Assembly: GCA_014529385.2 (NCBI GenBank)
Contig: CM043948.1
Location: 25,168,451 to 25,232,450, forward strand
Source: Adiantum capillus-veneris
Lineage: Eukaryota; Streptophyta; Polypodiopsida; Polypodiales; Pteridaceae
DNA: 64,000 nt
Direction: 5' to 3'
Under the pieces are notes generated by a model, which saw only the letters and a program-made list of their open reading frames with translations, had not been told where the DNA came from and did no database searches. The translations under genes were made by a program, and so were the position numbers. Of this stretch, positions 43,061 through 54,192 are shown piece after piece. Each line of letters starts with the position of its first letter. Position 1 is the stretch's first letter.

Positions 43061-46000
43061 CTAATCCTCATAACTCATGACCCTAGAGAAAGGACTGAAA
43101 CCCTCTCTGAATAAGTAGTGGAAACGGCCCCGTATCTCGTAGTACATTGTGCAATGACATATGTAATGTAGCTCTGTGTCTGGCTCTAGCTGGCATAAGC
43201 AGCATATCCTGCTGTCTGCTAGTATCTCTCTGAATCTATCAGTCTCAATCTCCAGCTGATGTGAGGATGTGCGTATCTGACCAATGGCACACCGCAAACC
43301 ATGAGACATATGTGTGTGCATGTAGCTGCGTCGAATCACAAACCCATCTCCTGTGAGGTGGAGAAGATACTCTCTATAGAAAGCCATCTTCGTGCCCAAC
43401 TCCTATGGCGGCTCTATCCATGTCCTCCTAGTATCCAGTTGGATCAGGTCTTGAAGAATGAGTCTAGTAATCTCCACCCGTGTAAGAGACATCGAGGGTA
43501 TCTGAAGAGAGTATTGGGAAGGGGGGCAGCCTGTCCATGGTGAAGCCATGCATCTGAAACCATGATGTCATCTGTGCATACCAGCATGAAGTGTCGCCCT
43601 GAAGAGCTAACTGTCTAGAAGACTCAAGGGCCAGTCTAGTATATTTGTCTCTAGTAGTATCCCATAAGCTGTGCACAAAGGAGACTGATCTAGTAAGCGC
43701 CTCAATCTCCATAGGAGGGGTAGCTAGCTCTACTCGAATGATATCGTGGGGTACGGAGGCCTTGGCTCTGATCAGTCGAGAGATCATAGATACCAAGGGC
43801 CTCTCCATACGTCTCCAACCATCCTGGCCTACAGAAGGTCCCCATATCTGCACCCCATACAACATAGCTGAGGCTACTAAAGTATCAAAGAGGCATAACT
43901 TCGTCCGAGGTTCCTGTAACTGAACCTGCAAACACATCCTCTCCAAGCCTCCCAAGGCCGCAAAAGCTCTAGTCAGTCTAGTCTTTGCTTCTCTCCTCAA
44001 AGAAAACCTCGGCCTAGTGAAGACAACCCCAAGGTAAGTGTATGCATTTGTCGACTCTACAATCTCTTGACCATATGTGAAAGTCGGTGTTGATCTCCTG
44101 ATCCACTGTGGTGTGGTGTTAAACACCATGACCTTGGTTTTACCAAGGTTTACAGACAATCCACTATCCTCTGCAAAACTGTGTAATGCATCCAACTGTC
44201 GCTGCATACCTTTTGGTGAGTCAGAGATCAACACAATATCATCAGCATATAACAACAATGGGATCCATGTCCCTGCCAGCTGGGCACCTATATCACCCTC
44301 TCCGTCAATGTAATTAGACACCTCATCAACATACATACCAAATAGAGTAGGAGACAATGGGCAACCCTGTTCACCCCAATGGTGGAGTGAACTAAATCAG
44401 ATATCCCCTCCAGAGTGCGTACATGTCCCATCATTGATCTGTATAGAGCCATAATCCCCCAAATCAACACTATGGACACCCCCATCTCCTGCAGTCTGCG
44501 CATCAATCGAGCTCTCGGTTCCATGTCAAATGCTTCGCGGAAATCCACAAAGCTACAATAAAACCGTTTCCCATGTGACCTGCCCTCCTCAATGATGGCT
44601 CTGAGTGTCAGAATATGATCAAGAGTGGAGAAACCCCTCCTGAAACCGGCTTGGCCCTTTGCTCGCACACCCTCACCCTCTGCCCAGTTACTCAACTGCT
44701 GCTCAAGAATGGATGCATACAACCGTGCCAATGTGTGCTTAACCATAATAGTGCGGTAATTCCCAGGCTCTGTAGGATCACCTACTAGGCACAATAGTAG
44801 ACAACCTCCAAGTCTCAGGTAACCTCTCACACATGGCATGATTGAACAACACTGCAAGAACCTCTACCAACATATCTCTAGAATGTGTTAAGTGCTCTGT
44901 TACTAGACCATCATGATCATATGCCCTCCTAGTTCTCATCTTGCCAATGGCTCTCTTTACCATCTCAATGGTAAAGAAGGTAATGGTAGGTGGGCATGGC
45001 TCTGTAGGATCTAGAAGGGGGTCATGTCCAGGAATCGTATATAATGATGAGGCATATTGGCCCCACACATCAGGAGAAGTAATCACTGGGGGAGGGGAGC
45101 GCTCATGAAAGAATCGCCATGCCTCTCCTAAGTCTCTACTCAAGAACAGCTGATACAAGTCTCGCTCCATATGGGCCAAGTAAGCTCGTTCCTTCCGTCA
45201 CACAAGGCACCTGGAAGCAATCCAAGATTGTCTGTAAGTGATGACTCCTAAAAGAAGACCCCTCTGAAGGTGGGCTCTCCTCTCTCTGCACTCCTCATCA
45301 TACCAACTATTCATGGGCATGCTCCCAAAATATCGCCTCCGACCCGGCTGAGTGTGTGGGTATGCCTCTGATGCTGCACCATGCAGTGTCTTAGTCAGTA
45401 AAGTGGTGCACTCCTCCACTGAGAGGCCAGGACCAGCTGTGCATAGACAGCTATAGATCTCCTCTGTATAAACTGATTCAGTCTCTGGTGTAAATGTATA
45501 ACGGGTATGTGACCTGCCTCCTGATGTCTGGGTTGTACTATACTGAAATGAAATAGACAATGTCAGAAGTGCATGATCCACTGCTACGCCCACTGGTCTA
45601 GCTCCCACTATGAAATCCTGAATACAAGGAATAAAGCTCGGCTGTGCCATAACATAGTCCATTGTATAGGCCGCGTGTCTGTGTGGAAAGCATGTGAAAC
45701 TGGCTGCTCGAGGAAATCGTTGTAAGCCATTAAGTACGGCTAACCCATGTGTAGTCGTCATCTCCGTGAGATATCTCCCATACTCCGTCTGCTCTCTGTC
45801 ATGTGAGCATGTGTCAAGCCCCAATCACCCACATCCAGCTCTCTAAGCATCTCATCTGAAGTGTCGTAGAAGACTGTCTGAGAGTTGCCCATTCGAGCAT
45901 TGAAGTCCCCTAGGAGGATGATATCACCATCCCTAGAAAACTCCCATATATCATCATCTAGTATAGAGAAAGGCGATTGTCCTCTAGATGTAGCATATAT

Positions 46001-46348
46001 TGACGTATTGGGGGGCAAGTAACATATGGCAATGTATAGAAATCGGCTTGTGTCAGCTCTCAACCTCACCCACATGTATCTAGCATGATCATCTCTCCAT
46101 ACAATATGTAGTAGTAGCTGTAACTCCTCCTTAAATAGTAGTGCTACTCCTCCTGAACCTCTACTCCCATGCTCAGATCTCGCAACTGTCCTGTGGGCTG
46201 TCTTCCATCTGTATCCCACCACACGTGGCATAAGCTGTCTAGGGGCCTGATGAGTCTTTGAGAAGAAAACAATGTCCCTGTCTTTGAAACGGTCCTCTAA
46301 GGCACCAACGTCCAACCTCATAGATCCATTACAATTCCAAGTAGCCAT
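43061..46348 (-). pseudogene. LINE ORF2, copy F
   Basis: Endonuclease starts MATWNCNGSMRLDVGALEDR at 46348; its Glu motif reads FFSKTHQ, with Lys for the catalytic Glu. GDFNARMGNSQ and VAVDHALLTLSISF follow. RT: VKHTLARLYASILEQQLSNW, AGFRRGFSTLDHILTLR, FVDFREAFDMEPRARL and LLLYADDIVLISDSP (YADD kept). C-terminus: CCLCQLEPDTELHYICHC (C-x2-C-x8-H-x4-C). At least five frame changes, so non-functional. Confidence 0.87.
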
Positions 46349-46446
46349 CTTCAGTGTGGTCCCATAGGTCTCACACCGTCATGTAGAGCGCCCCTCTACA
46401 ATCACCACCCGAACATCTCTGTAAAAGGTCAATTTTCCCTTCTCCC

Positions 46447-47019
46447 TTACGTAATCTCTGGCATTACCTCTCTCATATGCGCAAGCTGTGAGAGAGTAAG
46501 ATCATCACCGAGGAAAATACCTATCTTCTTAAGAGTAGGCCTCTTTTTCAAGAATCCCTTCTTCTCTTCCAAGCAGGGGAACCGTAGTATGAGAGCTCTC
46601 CCTTTTGAAGATTCTCCCGGACCATCACTCTTCTTGTCCACTCTCCATGCCTTTGTGTGTGAAGGCTTGTCCACCCCCATCATGGATGTGAAGATTGTGA
46701 CCTCTTTTTCCACATTGTTTATGTCCTTGAGGCCGGTTACCCTCACATGTAGAGCCCGCATCCTCCTTCTTTGTTCCTCTTCGAGGGTCATGTTAATAAG
46801 AGTGGGTGTACAAGGAGCTTCCTTACCTTTCCGTTTCTTGGCAACCTCAATCCATTTCTCGGCCTCCTCTACTTTCTTTTGTGTTGCGGAGATGACCGCG
46901 GCCCATGATTTCTTCTCCTCACCTTCCTTGATAACCCGTATTTTTTCTCTCATGGTATTCAATTCTTCCATCATGGATGGCTGAATTTTGCCTTCTTCGA
47001 GCCACCCACTTTTTGCTCG

Positions 47020-47020
<1 letters not shown>
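46447..47020 (-). pseudogene. LINE ORF1 (RRM-like), copy F
   Basis: The frame enters from the GA repeat (read as Leu-Ser) and continues PRAKSGWLEEGKIQPSMMEE. KKVEEAEKWIEVAKKRKGKE is a helical, probably coiled-coil, part. MRALHVRVTGLKDINNVEKE and GRALILRFPCLEEKKGF are the RRM-like strands, and GIFLGDDLTLSQLAHMREVM resembles the C-terminal part of L1-type ORF1p. The N-terminus is missing or was never longer; no start codon can be fixed. Confidence 0.72.

Positions 47021-47021
<1 letters not shown>

Positions 47022-47052
<31 letters not shown>
47022..47052. repeat. (GA)n tract at the 5' end of LINE copy F
   Basis: 31 bp of GA ending 26 bp before the splice acceptor at 47078. Confidence 0.95.
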
Positions 47053-47055
<3 letters not shown>

Positions 47056-47078
47056 ATTTTTCATTCATGTTATGACAG

Positions 47079-47266
47079 GGACAATAGCAGATAATCTAAA
47101 CTATGGACCATCTCTTAAGGGAGAAAGGCTTTCTCATGATAGATTGGTGGAGCTTTTAAGATATGCCGATTTGGATTCAAGCTTTTTATCAAAATCAATT
47201 ACAGGACTTTCAGTTGGTCAAGCACAAAGGGTAGCATTGGCAAGAACGCTAGCTAACAATCCAGAG
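47079..47266 (+). CDS. ABCI17: ABC transporter ATPase (STAR1/ABCI17-like), exon with signature motif
   Basis: Starting with two bases of the Gly codon split from base 96, it reads TIADNLNYGPSLKGERLSHD, then ADLDSSFLSKSITG and LSVGQAQRVALARTLANNPE. LSVGQ is the ABC signature (LSGGQ in most ABC ATPases; V in this position is usual for the STAR1/ABCI17 type as I recall it). The exon is 188 bp, ends phase 0 after Glu (donor GAG/GTAATT at 47267), and has no stop. The next exon should begin with the Walker B strand (V-L-L-L-D-E-P) but is not found up to 64000. The frame is undamaged, so the gene is probably functional. Confidence 0.92.
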
Positions 47267-47298
47267 GTAATTTGATTTGAATTTTCAATGCAATATTG

Positions 47299-47390
<92 letters not shown>
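47299..47390. repeat. Compound microsatellite (GT)n(GA)n
   Basis: GT to 47352, then GA from 47353 to 47390, bordering the AATGAAATGAAATG tail of a LINE. Confidence 0.95.
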
Positions 47391-47393
<3 letters not shown>

Positions 47394-47534
47394 GAAATGA
47401 AATGTTATATTAACGTCTGCAAAAGGCCAAATTGACCTATGAGACCAGAAAGTTACAATGCGGTGTATCTGATACAAAGTCAGATTAACAAAATAAATTA
47501 AACTAGGATAACAAAATATAAATATAAGTACTGC

Positions 47535-47536
<2 letters not shown>
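47391..47536 (-). mobile_element. LINE tail (GA-associated family), copy G1
   Basis: 146 bp containing only the family 3' end (CAATTTGGCCTTTTGCAGACG on the minus strand). GA tracts lie on both sides (47353-47390 and 47537-47574). Confidence 0.8.

Positions 47537-47574
<38 letters not shown>
47537..47574. repeat. (GA)n tract between two LINE tails
   Basis: 38 bp of GA between copies G1 and G2. Confidence 0.95.
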
Positions 47575-47577
<3 letters not shown>

Positions 47578-48334
47578 AATGAAATGAAATGTTATATTAA
47601 CGTCTTTAAAAGGCCAAAATGACCTATGAGACCAATCTGTTACAAAATAGTGAATCTGATACCATGTCTGAGTACAGAAGAACTAGAACAAAAATACTAC
47701 TACTAGAATCCATCCTCATCTGCACTCTGGATGTCGAGAGAGTATGGCTCGAATCCTCTGATGTAGTCTCCGTCGATGCTGTGTAGCTCATCTGCCCTTT
47801 GGATGTCGAGAAAGTATGGCTCGAATCCTGTGATGTAGCCTCCATCGATGTTGTGTAGCCCCTCTCCTCAATCGTGGCCGTCTGGATCTCTATAGCCCCA
47901 GTGCTCGGTCAATGAGAGTGCCGGTAGTGGTCGAATGAGTGTGGGCCGAGCTCTGCAGTGATGGCTGCTCCTCTGGCTGTCCCATATCTAGTGAAAAGAA
48001 ATCTGTAATCTGTCTTTGGGATTGTTTCTCTCTAGCTCTCCCCAGTAAAGTGTCTCTATATCTGTGTAACTCAAGTAATATAGTCCAAGACATCTTTGAT
48101 CCTCATAACTCATGACCCTAGAGAAAGGACTGAAACCCTCTCTGAATAAGCAGTGGAAACGACCCCGAATCTCATAGTACACAGTGCAATGACATTTGTA
48201 ATGTAGCTTTGTCTCTGGCTTTAGCTGGCATAAGCGGCATATCTTGCTGTCTGCTGATATCCCTCTGAATCTACCAGTCTCAATCTCCAGCTGATGTGAG
48301 GATGTGCGTATCTGACCAATGGCACACCACAAAC
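47575..48334 (-). mobile_element. 5'-truncated LINE (GA-associated family), copy G2
   Basis: It has the 3' end with tail TGAAATGAAATGAAATG. The C-terminal coding part matches copy F: CRLCQLKPETKLHYKCHC near 48235 and IRGRFHCLFREGFSPFSRVM. A segment of about 72 bp is duplicated at 47716-47860. The 5' truncation at about 48334 falls in CAIGQIRTSSHQLEI; no GA tract lies on that side. Confidence 0.85.
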
Positions 48335-48849
48335 TGCCTTACAGCTACACCTCCTCCGTGGTCATTGGTACTACTCCGACAAGATTATGTCCTGCCTAGT
48401 CGCTGCTTCTGCTATCTAACGTCTGCAGTAGCAGTAGCAGTAGCCAGCACACCATTCCACCTTCACAACATTTACTCATTGATGTTCTCGCCCTCCATTC
48501 TCGCTGTGAATCAGTAGACATCTCTGTGCAGCCGCAACTGCCACTGCTGCTGCTGCTGACGCCTCCGATAGCACCGTTGCCGCCATCGCAACTGATTTGT
48601 CTGCTTTTTCCATGGGGAACCTGTGCACACTTTCGCCTTCTTTTATGCCTTCGCGATCACCGACGATGCCCACTACCGCTGGTGTTTTTGCAGACAGCTA
48701 CAGATGCACAACCTCCATTGCCGCAGCTGTTTTGTCTGCTTTTACCATGAAGAACCTCTGCGGACGTTTGCCTTCTTCTACAGTCCTGCCTTCGTCTTTC
48801 ATTTCGTATGTGTTTTCAAGTCCTTGTGTGCACCTTAAAACTTGCTCTC

Positions 48850-48908
<59 letters not shown>

Positions 48909-50845
48909 GGTGTGTCAGTTGTGGGTGAGTGGAGCTTGTTTGTGTGTGGGTTTTTTTTGGTTCATCCATGCTTTCAAAACTTGCCTTTGGGTGTGTGTCT
49001 CATTCGGGGTGAGTGTGTTGGTGAGTAAAGCTTGTTTGTAAGTATGGATTTTTGGTTTTTCTGTTTGGCAGGCATGGAAAAGTTCCTTAATTGTCTCGTT
49101 GAGAGAATGTCTCAGCAGCTTTGGATTACACGAGCCACCTGTAGCAATTGGACCGTCTTCTACAGGGCTTGACAGCTTGAGTTCTTTGCTTTCCTGCCTT
49201 TAGCTTCTTGTCTTCCCCCTTGATCAAACCCTCTGTAGACATTAAAGCATATTGCCCGTTGCTTTTCTATCTTCCATCGACTTTGGAAGTAGACCTTGCT
49301 GAGTTTGGAACCTTTTTCCCCTCAGTGTCCTTTTTCACTTTTTCATCTTTTGCAGCCTGTTTCTGTTGCCACAATCTCTCTATTCTGCTGCTGCTTTTCT
49401 TCTTCTACTCTCTGAAGGTGAGAAGTTGCTGCTTTCAAGACAATTGCTGCAGTTTTGGACCAGGTTTTTTTGAGAAGAACAATCATCTGAGCTCTGGGTT
49501 TCTTTTGTTCTCTTTCACATGGTCATTGCCATTAGTTAGAGCTCCCTCCCCAGCTCTGGTATTCAAGAGCCACCTTCAGCAAGTGGACTGGTCTCTATAC
49601 TGGCTGACAGCTCCTTGTTTGTTTCATCCCGTCACTTTATACTCACCTTGTCGCTCCTGCAGTTTCTTGGTGATGTGAGCTGTTTCTTCTTGATCATCTT
49701 CATCGTCGACTGCTCTCTCCCTCTTTTTTTCCGTTGGAAATGTTCCTTTCTCCATATCACCGCTGGTGGCTTCGTGGTGATTCAGGTTTTTGATATACAG
49801 TCGTAGTGTATGCTTTTGGTGGAATTGCCTATCTTTGAGAGGAAGCTGTCATCCTCTCTCCACTTAGCTTGCCAGGGCAATTACTCTCTTTAGGAGAGGT
49901 TTTTTCCCCCTAGTTTTTAGTTTTTACATTTTTCCCATGTTGCAAGTTGTATTCAGTTCTTAAAGTTCCTAGTTTGTTGCCTTCGGGCCAGCTTTGTAAA
50001 CAAATATGAACTTGCCCTCAGAATTGACACTGTTTTTCCTGTTTCTTGCTTGTCTGCATGTTTTTTTTCCTTTGTATGTGATGCATGTGTGTGTTGGGGG
50101 GGGGGGGGGGTTTGTGCTCATGCGCTTGTTTGCTATGCCTGTTATTGCTTTTTTTTTTTGTTTCATTTCTCTTGTTTGGTGGGCACCTGCGGGTGGGAGG
50201 GGTATGGTGGGTGGTCTGGTAGGCGTGGTAGGTTTGGATGGTTAAGCCTCATCTTTGACTGTTTCTTTATGCATATGTTTTACAAATTGAATAGTGTCAT
50301 AGCCTTGTTGATAACTGCTAGGGGTGTCTTGAGGCTATCTCTCTCCCGGAGTTTGTTGCATAGTAAATGTGCGGTGGTGATGCTTCTTCTGTTGGGGTGC
50401 ACCGTCGGCCTCCAAGTCTGACATTAGAGATTCTTTGGTTGAATTTAGTCTCCTCGTTGGCCTATTTCTACTTCAGCTCTGTGCTACAGTTGTCGTTCCC
50501 TCCTTCGTCCCTAGCCTTTGATGTATCGCCCATCCTTTGTAACTTTGTAACAATGGTGGTTTTTCACCAATGGTTTGTCATATTCTCACTACCACCTCCG
50601 TTTTCTCTATGATGCCTACATGTTAATGTAATGCTTACAGGGTTGTAACTTGGTTATGTAACACAAATGGGTCAGCCCTCCTCTTTTGTGGAGCGAGAGA
50701 GGAAGACCATTTGGGATTTTGGCCCAAAATGATCTATGCTTTCTTTGTGTGAGGCCAGCAGGCTCTTCCCAACACCTCAGATGGCATAGCAGTTTGATAT
50801 TGACAGAGAAGTGAGCCAAAGAATAGCTGAGATAGGAGCAACTAT
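48335..50845 (+). repeat. Unclassified repeat region, copy B, with (TG)n and internal duplication
   Basis: No transposon protein is recognised. It contains a diverged duplication of about 136-bp period (blocks near 48590 and 48727 sharing TTTGTCTGCTTTT.CCATG), a (TG)n run at 48852-48903, short G and T runs (50096-50112, 50150-50160), and a part (about 49750-50040) homologous to 32939-33350. Long open frames here (for example 49208-49678) are Phe/Ser/Leu-rich and look like chance frames in T-rich DNA. It could be the LTR or non-coding part of an unidentified retroelement. Confidence 0.5.
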
Positions 50846-51274
50846 TGTCACAAGTGTGATGATGTGACACCCTATATTGGCCTAGCAGTGGCCTAGGGCC
50901 ACTATAAGTGGACACTAATTGAAAATAAAGTAGTCAAAAGTAGTTTGCGTAAAAACCATGCTGACATGGTAGTGTAGTGCAAGCCTGGACAATGCAGACA
51001 GGTTGCTAACGTGGCATGCATATAGACAGACGCAAAGTGCGGGCCAGATTTTGGGCACTAGACTATGGGCCTATAGGGCTTTTGGGATTCACAGATTTTC
51101 AAGTTGTATGCTTTTAGGCCAAGGGTCTTTAAATACGGCCTTGGGGGCTCACTCTGGCGTTCCAATACGTGGAAGCAGAGGATGAGTCCCCTGGCTATTG
51201 CACCTGTTGTGAAGCAATAATGAGCTAGACTTTAGGGCCAGTGCATCTGGAAGCAAAACTCCGCCGCTTTGTGT

Positions 51275-51335
<61 letters not shown>
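50846..51335 (+). repeat. Gypsy LTR ending at a (CT)n tract
   Basis: It starts TGTCACAAGTGTGATGATGTG. The TATA-like TTTAAATACGGCC is near 51131. The modified U5 block ends GTGTTGACTCTCTC, with CT running from about 51268 to 51335. The LTR's normal 3' end (TTTAAGTTCAGTGATT...) is missing after the CT tract. Positions 51336-51409 are not recognised. Confidence 0.7.
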
Positions 51336-51336
<1 letters not shown>

Positions 51337-51409
51337 GAGATCAAGGGATCAAGGGAAAAAGGGAAAATTGCTTTCTACCGAGGAGGGAGAGTAGTGGTTT
51401 TGGAAAGAG

Positions 51410-51481
51410 TGTAACCGGCTTGGACACTCCAAGCAAGAAATCAATAGCAACACAAGAACAAAAACTTTATAATCACTGAAC

Positions 51482-51485
<4 letters not shown>
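51410..51485 (-). repeat. Minus-strand Gypsy 3' LTR, U5 end (left of LINE insertion)
   Basis: TGTAACCGGCTTGGACACTCCAAGC... is the reverse complement of the LTR end seen at 3795-3872 (TTTAAGTTCAGTGATT...GGAGTGTCCAAGC). Its other part is at 60072-60556. The two halves join at the CT/GA tract. Confidence 0.85.

Positions 51486-51520
<35 letters not shown>
51486..51520. repeat. (GA)n tract, left side of LINE copy H
   Basis: 35 bp of GA between the LTR's U5 and the LINE tail AATGAAATGATATATTAACG. Confidence 0.95.
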
Positions 51521-51523
<3 letters not shown>

Positions 51524-51702
51524 GAAATGATATATTAACGTCTTCAAAAGGCCAAAAGGACCTATGAGACCATCAGATACAAAGTGGTGAATCTAATACA
51601 ATGTCTGAAGTACAAGTACAAAAAGTACTGAATGTAAAAAATGAAAACTAAAAATGAAGTGTAAAATGTGAAATGTGAAATGTGAAAATGTAGAATAGGC
51701 CC

Positions 51703-53502
51703 TCAATGACACTCTGGGTGTTGTGCTAGAATGCCTCTGATCCTCTGCTGGAGTCTCCGTCGATGGAGTGTGCCCCTGTGTCTCGGTCGTGGTCGTCTCG
51801 ATCTCCCGAGCTCAATCGCCCTGTCAATGAGGGTGCCTCTGGTATGAATGTGGGTACAACCCTGTGCTGGTGGTTGGTCTCCTGGCTCCCTCGATCCAAA
51901 GAAGTCTGTGATCTGTCTCTGTGACTGTCGTACTCCATGTCTCCTCAGCAGACTATCTCTATGTCGGTGTAGCTCAAGTAGATATAAGCCAAGGCATCTC
52001 TGATCCTGATACCTCATGACTCTTTCTAGGGGTCCAAAACCCTCCCTGAATAAGCAATGGAAGCGCCCTCGTATCTCATAATACATAGTGCAGTGGCATA
52101 TGTAGTGTAGCTCTGTCTCTGGCTCTCTATCGCATAGTTGGCATATCCTAGACTCCGGTGGTATCCCTCTGAATCTACCTGTCTCAATCTCCAGCTGGTG
52201 TGAGGATGTGCGAATCTGACCAATAGCACATCGCAGACCATGAGACAAATGAGTGTCCATGTACCTCGGACGAATCACAAACCCATCTCCCGAAAGTTGG
52301 AGAAGATGCTCTTTGTAGAAAGCCATCTTCGTGCTCAACTCCTGCATCGGCTCTACCCATGTCCTCCTGGTGTCCAACTGTATAAGATCCTGACGAATGA
52401 GTCTAGTGATCTCCGTCCGTGTGACTGGCAGGGAGGGTGCATCCAGGGAATACTGAAAAGGAGGCAATCTATCCATGCTGAAACCATGCCTCTGAAACCA
52501 TGAGGTCATCTGCGCATACCAACATGATGTGTCTCCCTGCATCGCTAACTGTCTAGAGGACTCAAGAGCCAATCTAGTATATCTGTCTCTATGTGTATCC
52601 CATAGACTGTACATAAAGGACACTGATCTGGTAAGAGCCTCAATCTCTATAGGAGGGGTGGCTACCTCCACTCGAATAATCTCATGTGGTACGGAGGCCT
52701 TGGCTCTAATCATCCTGGATATCATAAATACCAAGGGTCTCTCCATGCTCCTCCAACTGTCATGATTCACAGATGGTCCCCAAACCTGGACCCCATAAAG
52801 CATAGCTGAAGCAACCAAAGTATCAAAGAGCCATAGCTTTGTTCGTGGTTCTTGAAACTGAACCTGCGAACACATCCTCTCTAGCCCTCACAATGCCGCA
52901 TAGTCTCTGGACAGTCTAGTCTCTGCTGCTCTCCTCAAAGTAAACCTCGGTCCCGTGAATACCACCCCCAGATATGTATATTCATCTGTGTACTCCACAG
53001 TGTCCTGACCATATACGAGTGTAGGTGCCCATCTCTTGACCCACTGTGGTGTGGTGTTAAACACCATAACCTTGGTTTTACCAAGGTTCACAGACAATCC
53101 ACTATCCTCTACAAAGCTGTGCAATGCATCCAACTGTCTCTGCATGCCCTCTGGTGACTCTAATATCAACACAATATCATTAGCATATAATAATAAAGGG
53201 ATCCATGTCCCTGCTAGTTGAGCGCCTCTGTCGCCCTCTCTGTCAATGTAGTCAGAGACCTCATCTACATACATACCAAAAAGTGTAGGGGGCAAAGGAC
53301 ACCCCTGTTTCACTCCAATAGTGGAATGAACAATGTTAGAAATCCCCTCAAGAGTGCGTACCTGGCCAGTCACTGAGCCGTATAAAGCCATGATCCCCCA
53401 TATGATCTCTGTGGGTACTCCCAACTTCAGTAGCCTGCGCATCAGTCTGGCCCTCGGCACTGTGTCAAATGCTTTGCGGAAGTCCACAAAGCAACAATAC
53501 AT
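51703..53502 (-). pseudogene. LINE ORF2 RT C-terminal half, copy H
   Basis: 53502-52888: MYCCFVDFRKAFDTVPRARL (motif A), TIGVKQGCPLPPTLFGMYVD (motif B) and LLLYANDIVLILES, where YADD reads YAND, so a catalytic Asp is lost. 52875-51703 (390 codons open): VWGPSVNHDSWRSMERPLVF, CQLCDREPETELHYICHC (C-x2-C-x8-H-x4-C), and a Ser/Arg-rich end LGRSRRPRPRHRGTLHRRRL. Stops at 51703. Confidence 0.9.
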
Positions 53503-53634
53503 CTCCCATGTGCCCGACCCTCCTCAATAATGGCTCTGAGTGTAAGAATATGGTCCAAAGTGGAGAAACCCCTCCTGAATCTAGCCTGTCCTGCTGCTCG
53601 TATGCCCTCATTTTCTGCCCATTTACTCAGTTGC

Positions 53635-53854
53635 TGTTACCATATACATGTGGTAGTGATGTGTGTGAACACACTAGGACCGCCGGGGCATTTTTTCCCT
53701 CTTTAGGAGGTTTTTTCCCCCGAGCATTGTATATACACCCATCACTCTAGGGCTATCTATCTTTCCATTGCACACTAAGTAACACACTCTCTATTGTGTG
53801 CCTTGAGCTTCCTTCGTCTTCTCCAAGCAGTGTGCGTTTCTCTGCAACCCAACA
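53635..53854 (+). repeat. Copia 5' LTR
   Basis: About 220 bp. TATA-like TTGTATATAC is near 53736. A CTCTTTAGGAGGTTTTTTCC block is shared with the 3' LTR and with the unclassified repeats. The last few bases are lost in the deletion at the primer binding site. Confidence 0.9.
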
Positions 53855-54192
53855 GAGCAGGTCACGTCCTCCCGGGCTTAGTCGCTAGCTGCTCAAGCAC
53901 ACTCCTGCTCACTTTCTCCGATTTGAGTGAACTTTGGCAAGCATTCACAGGTCGACAGATATTTTGGGAGAGCTCGTCGAGCTTGGTTTGCTCAGAATTT
54001 TGATTTGGGCTCATTTCGGCCTCCGTTTCCACTACAGGCAGTACTGCACAGGCTATTTTGTCATTTTGTGCAGAATTTCTATCAGTGCTGTTTTCTGCAT
54101 AACAGGTGCCTTATAGTCTTCTACGGCACAGGTTGTTCCCGCTCCGTTTCTCCTATTTTCGGGCAGTTTTCACATCAGGTGCAGCATTTACC

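Larger units (their letters stand above)
42617..47021 (-). mobile_element. LINE (GA-associated family), copy F, flanked by (GA)n on both sides
   Basis: 4.4 kb, GA tracts at 42572-42616 and 47022-47052. The 3' end on the minus strand is ATTTTGGCCTTTTGAAGACG followed by TTAATATAACATTTTATTTC and then CT units. It contains ORF1 (47020-46447), endonuclease (46348-45198), RT (45179-43464) and the C-terminal CCHC region (43399-42753), all with frame breaks. Its right edge lies 57 bp upstream of the host exon at 47079. Confidence 0.9.

Noticed and set aside
49208-49678. 156-codon Phe/Ser/Leu-rich frame as a membrane protein gene
   Set aside because: T-rich low-complexity DNA gives such frames by chance; there is no conserved motif, and the right part of the region is repeated elsewhere as non-coding DNA.
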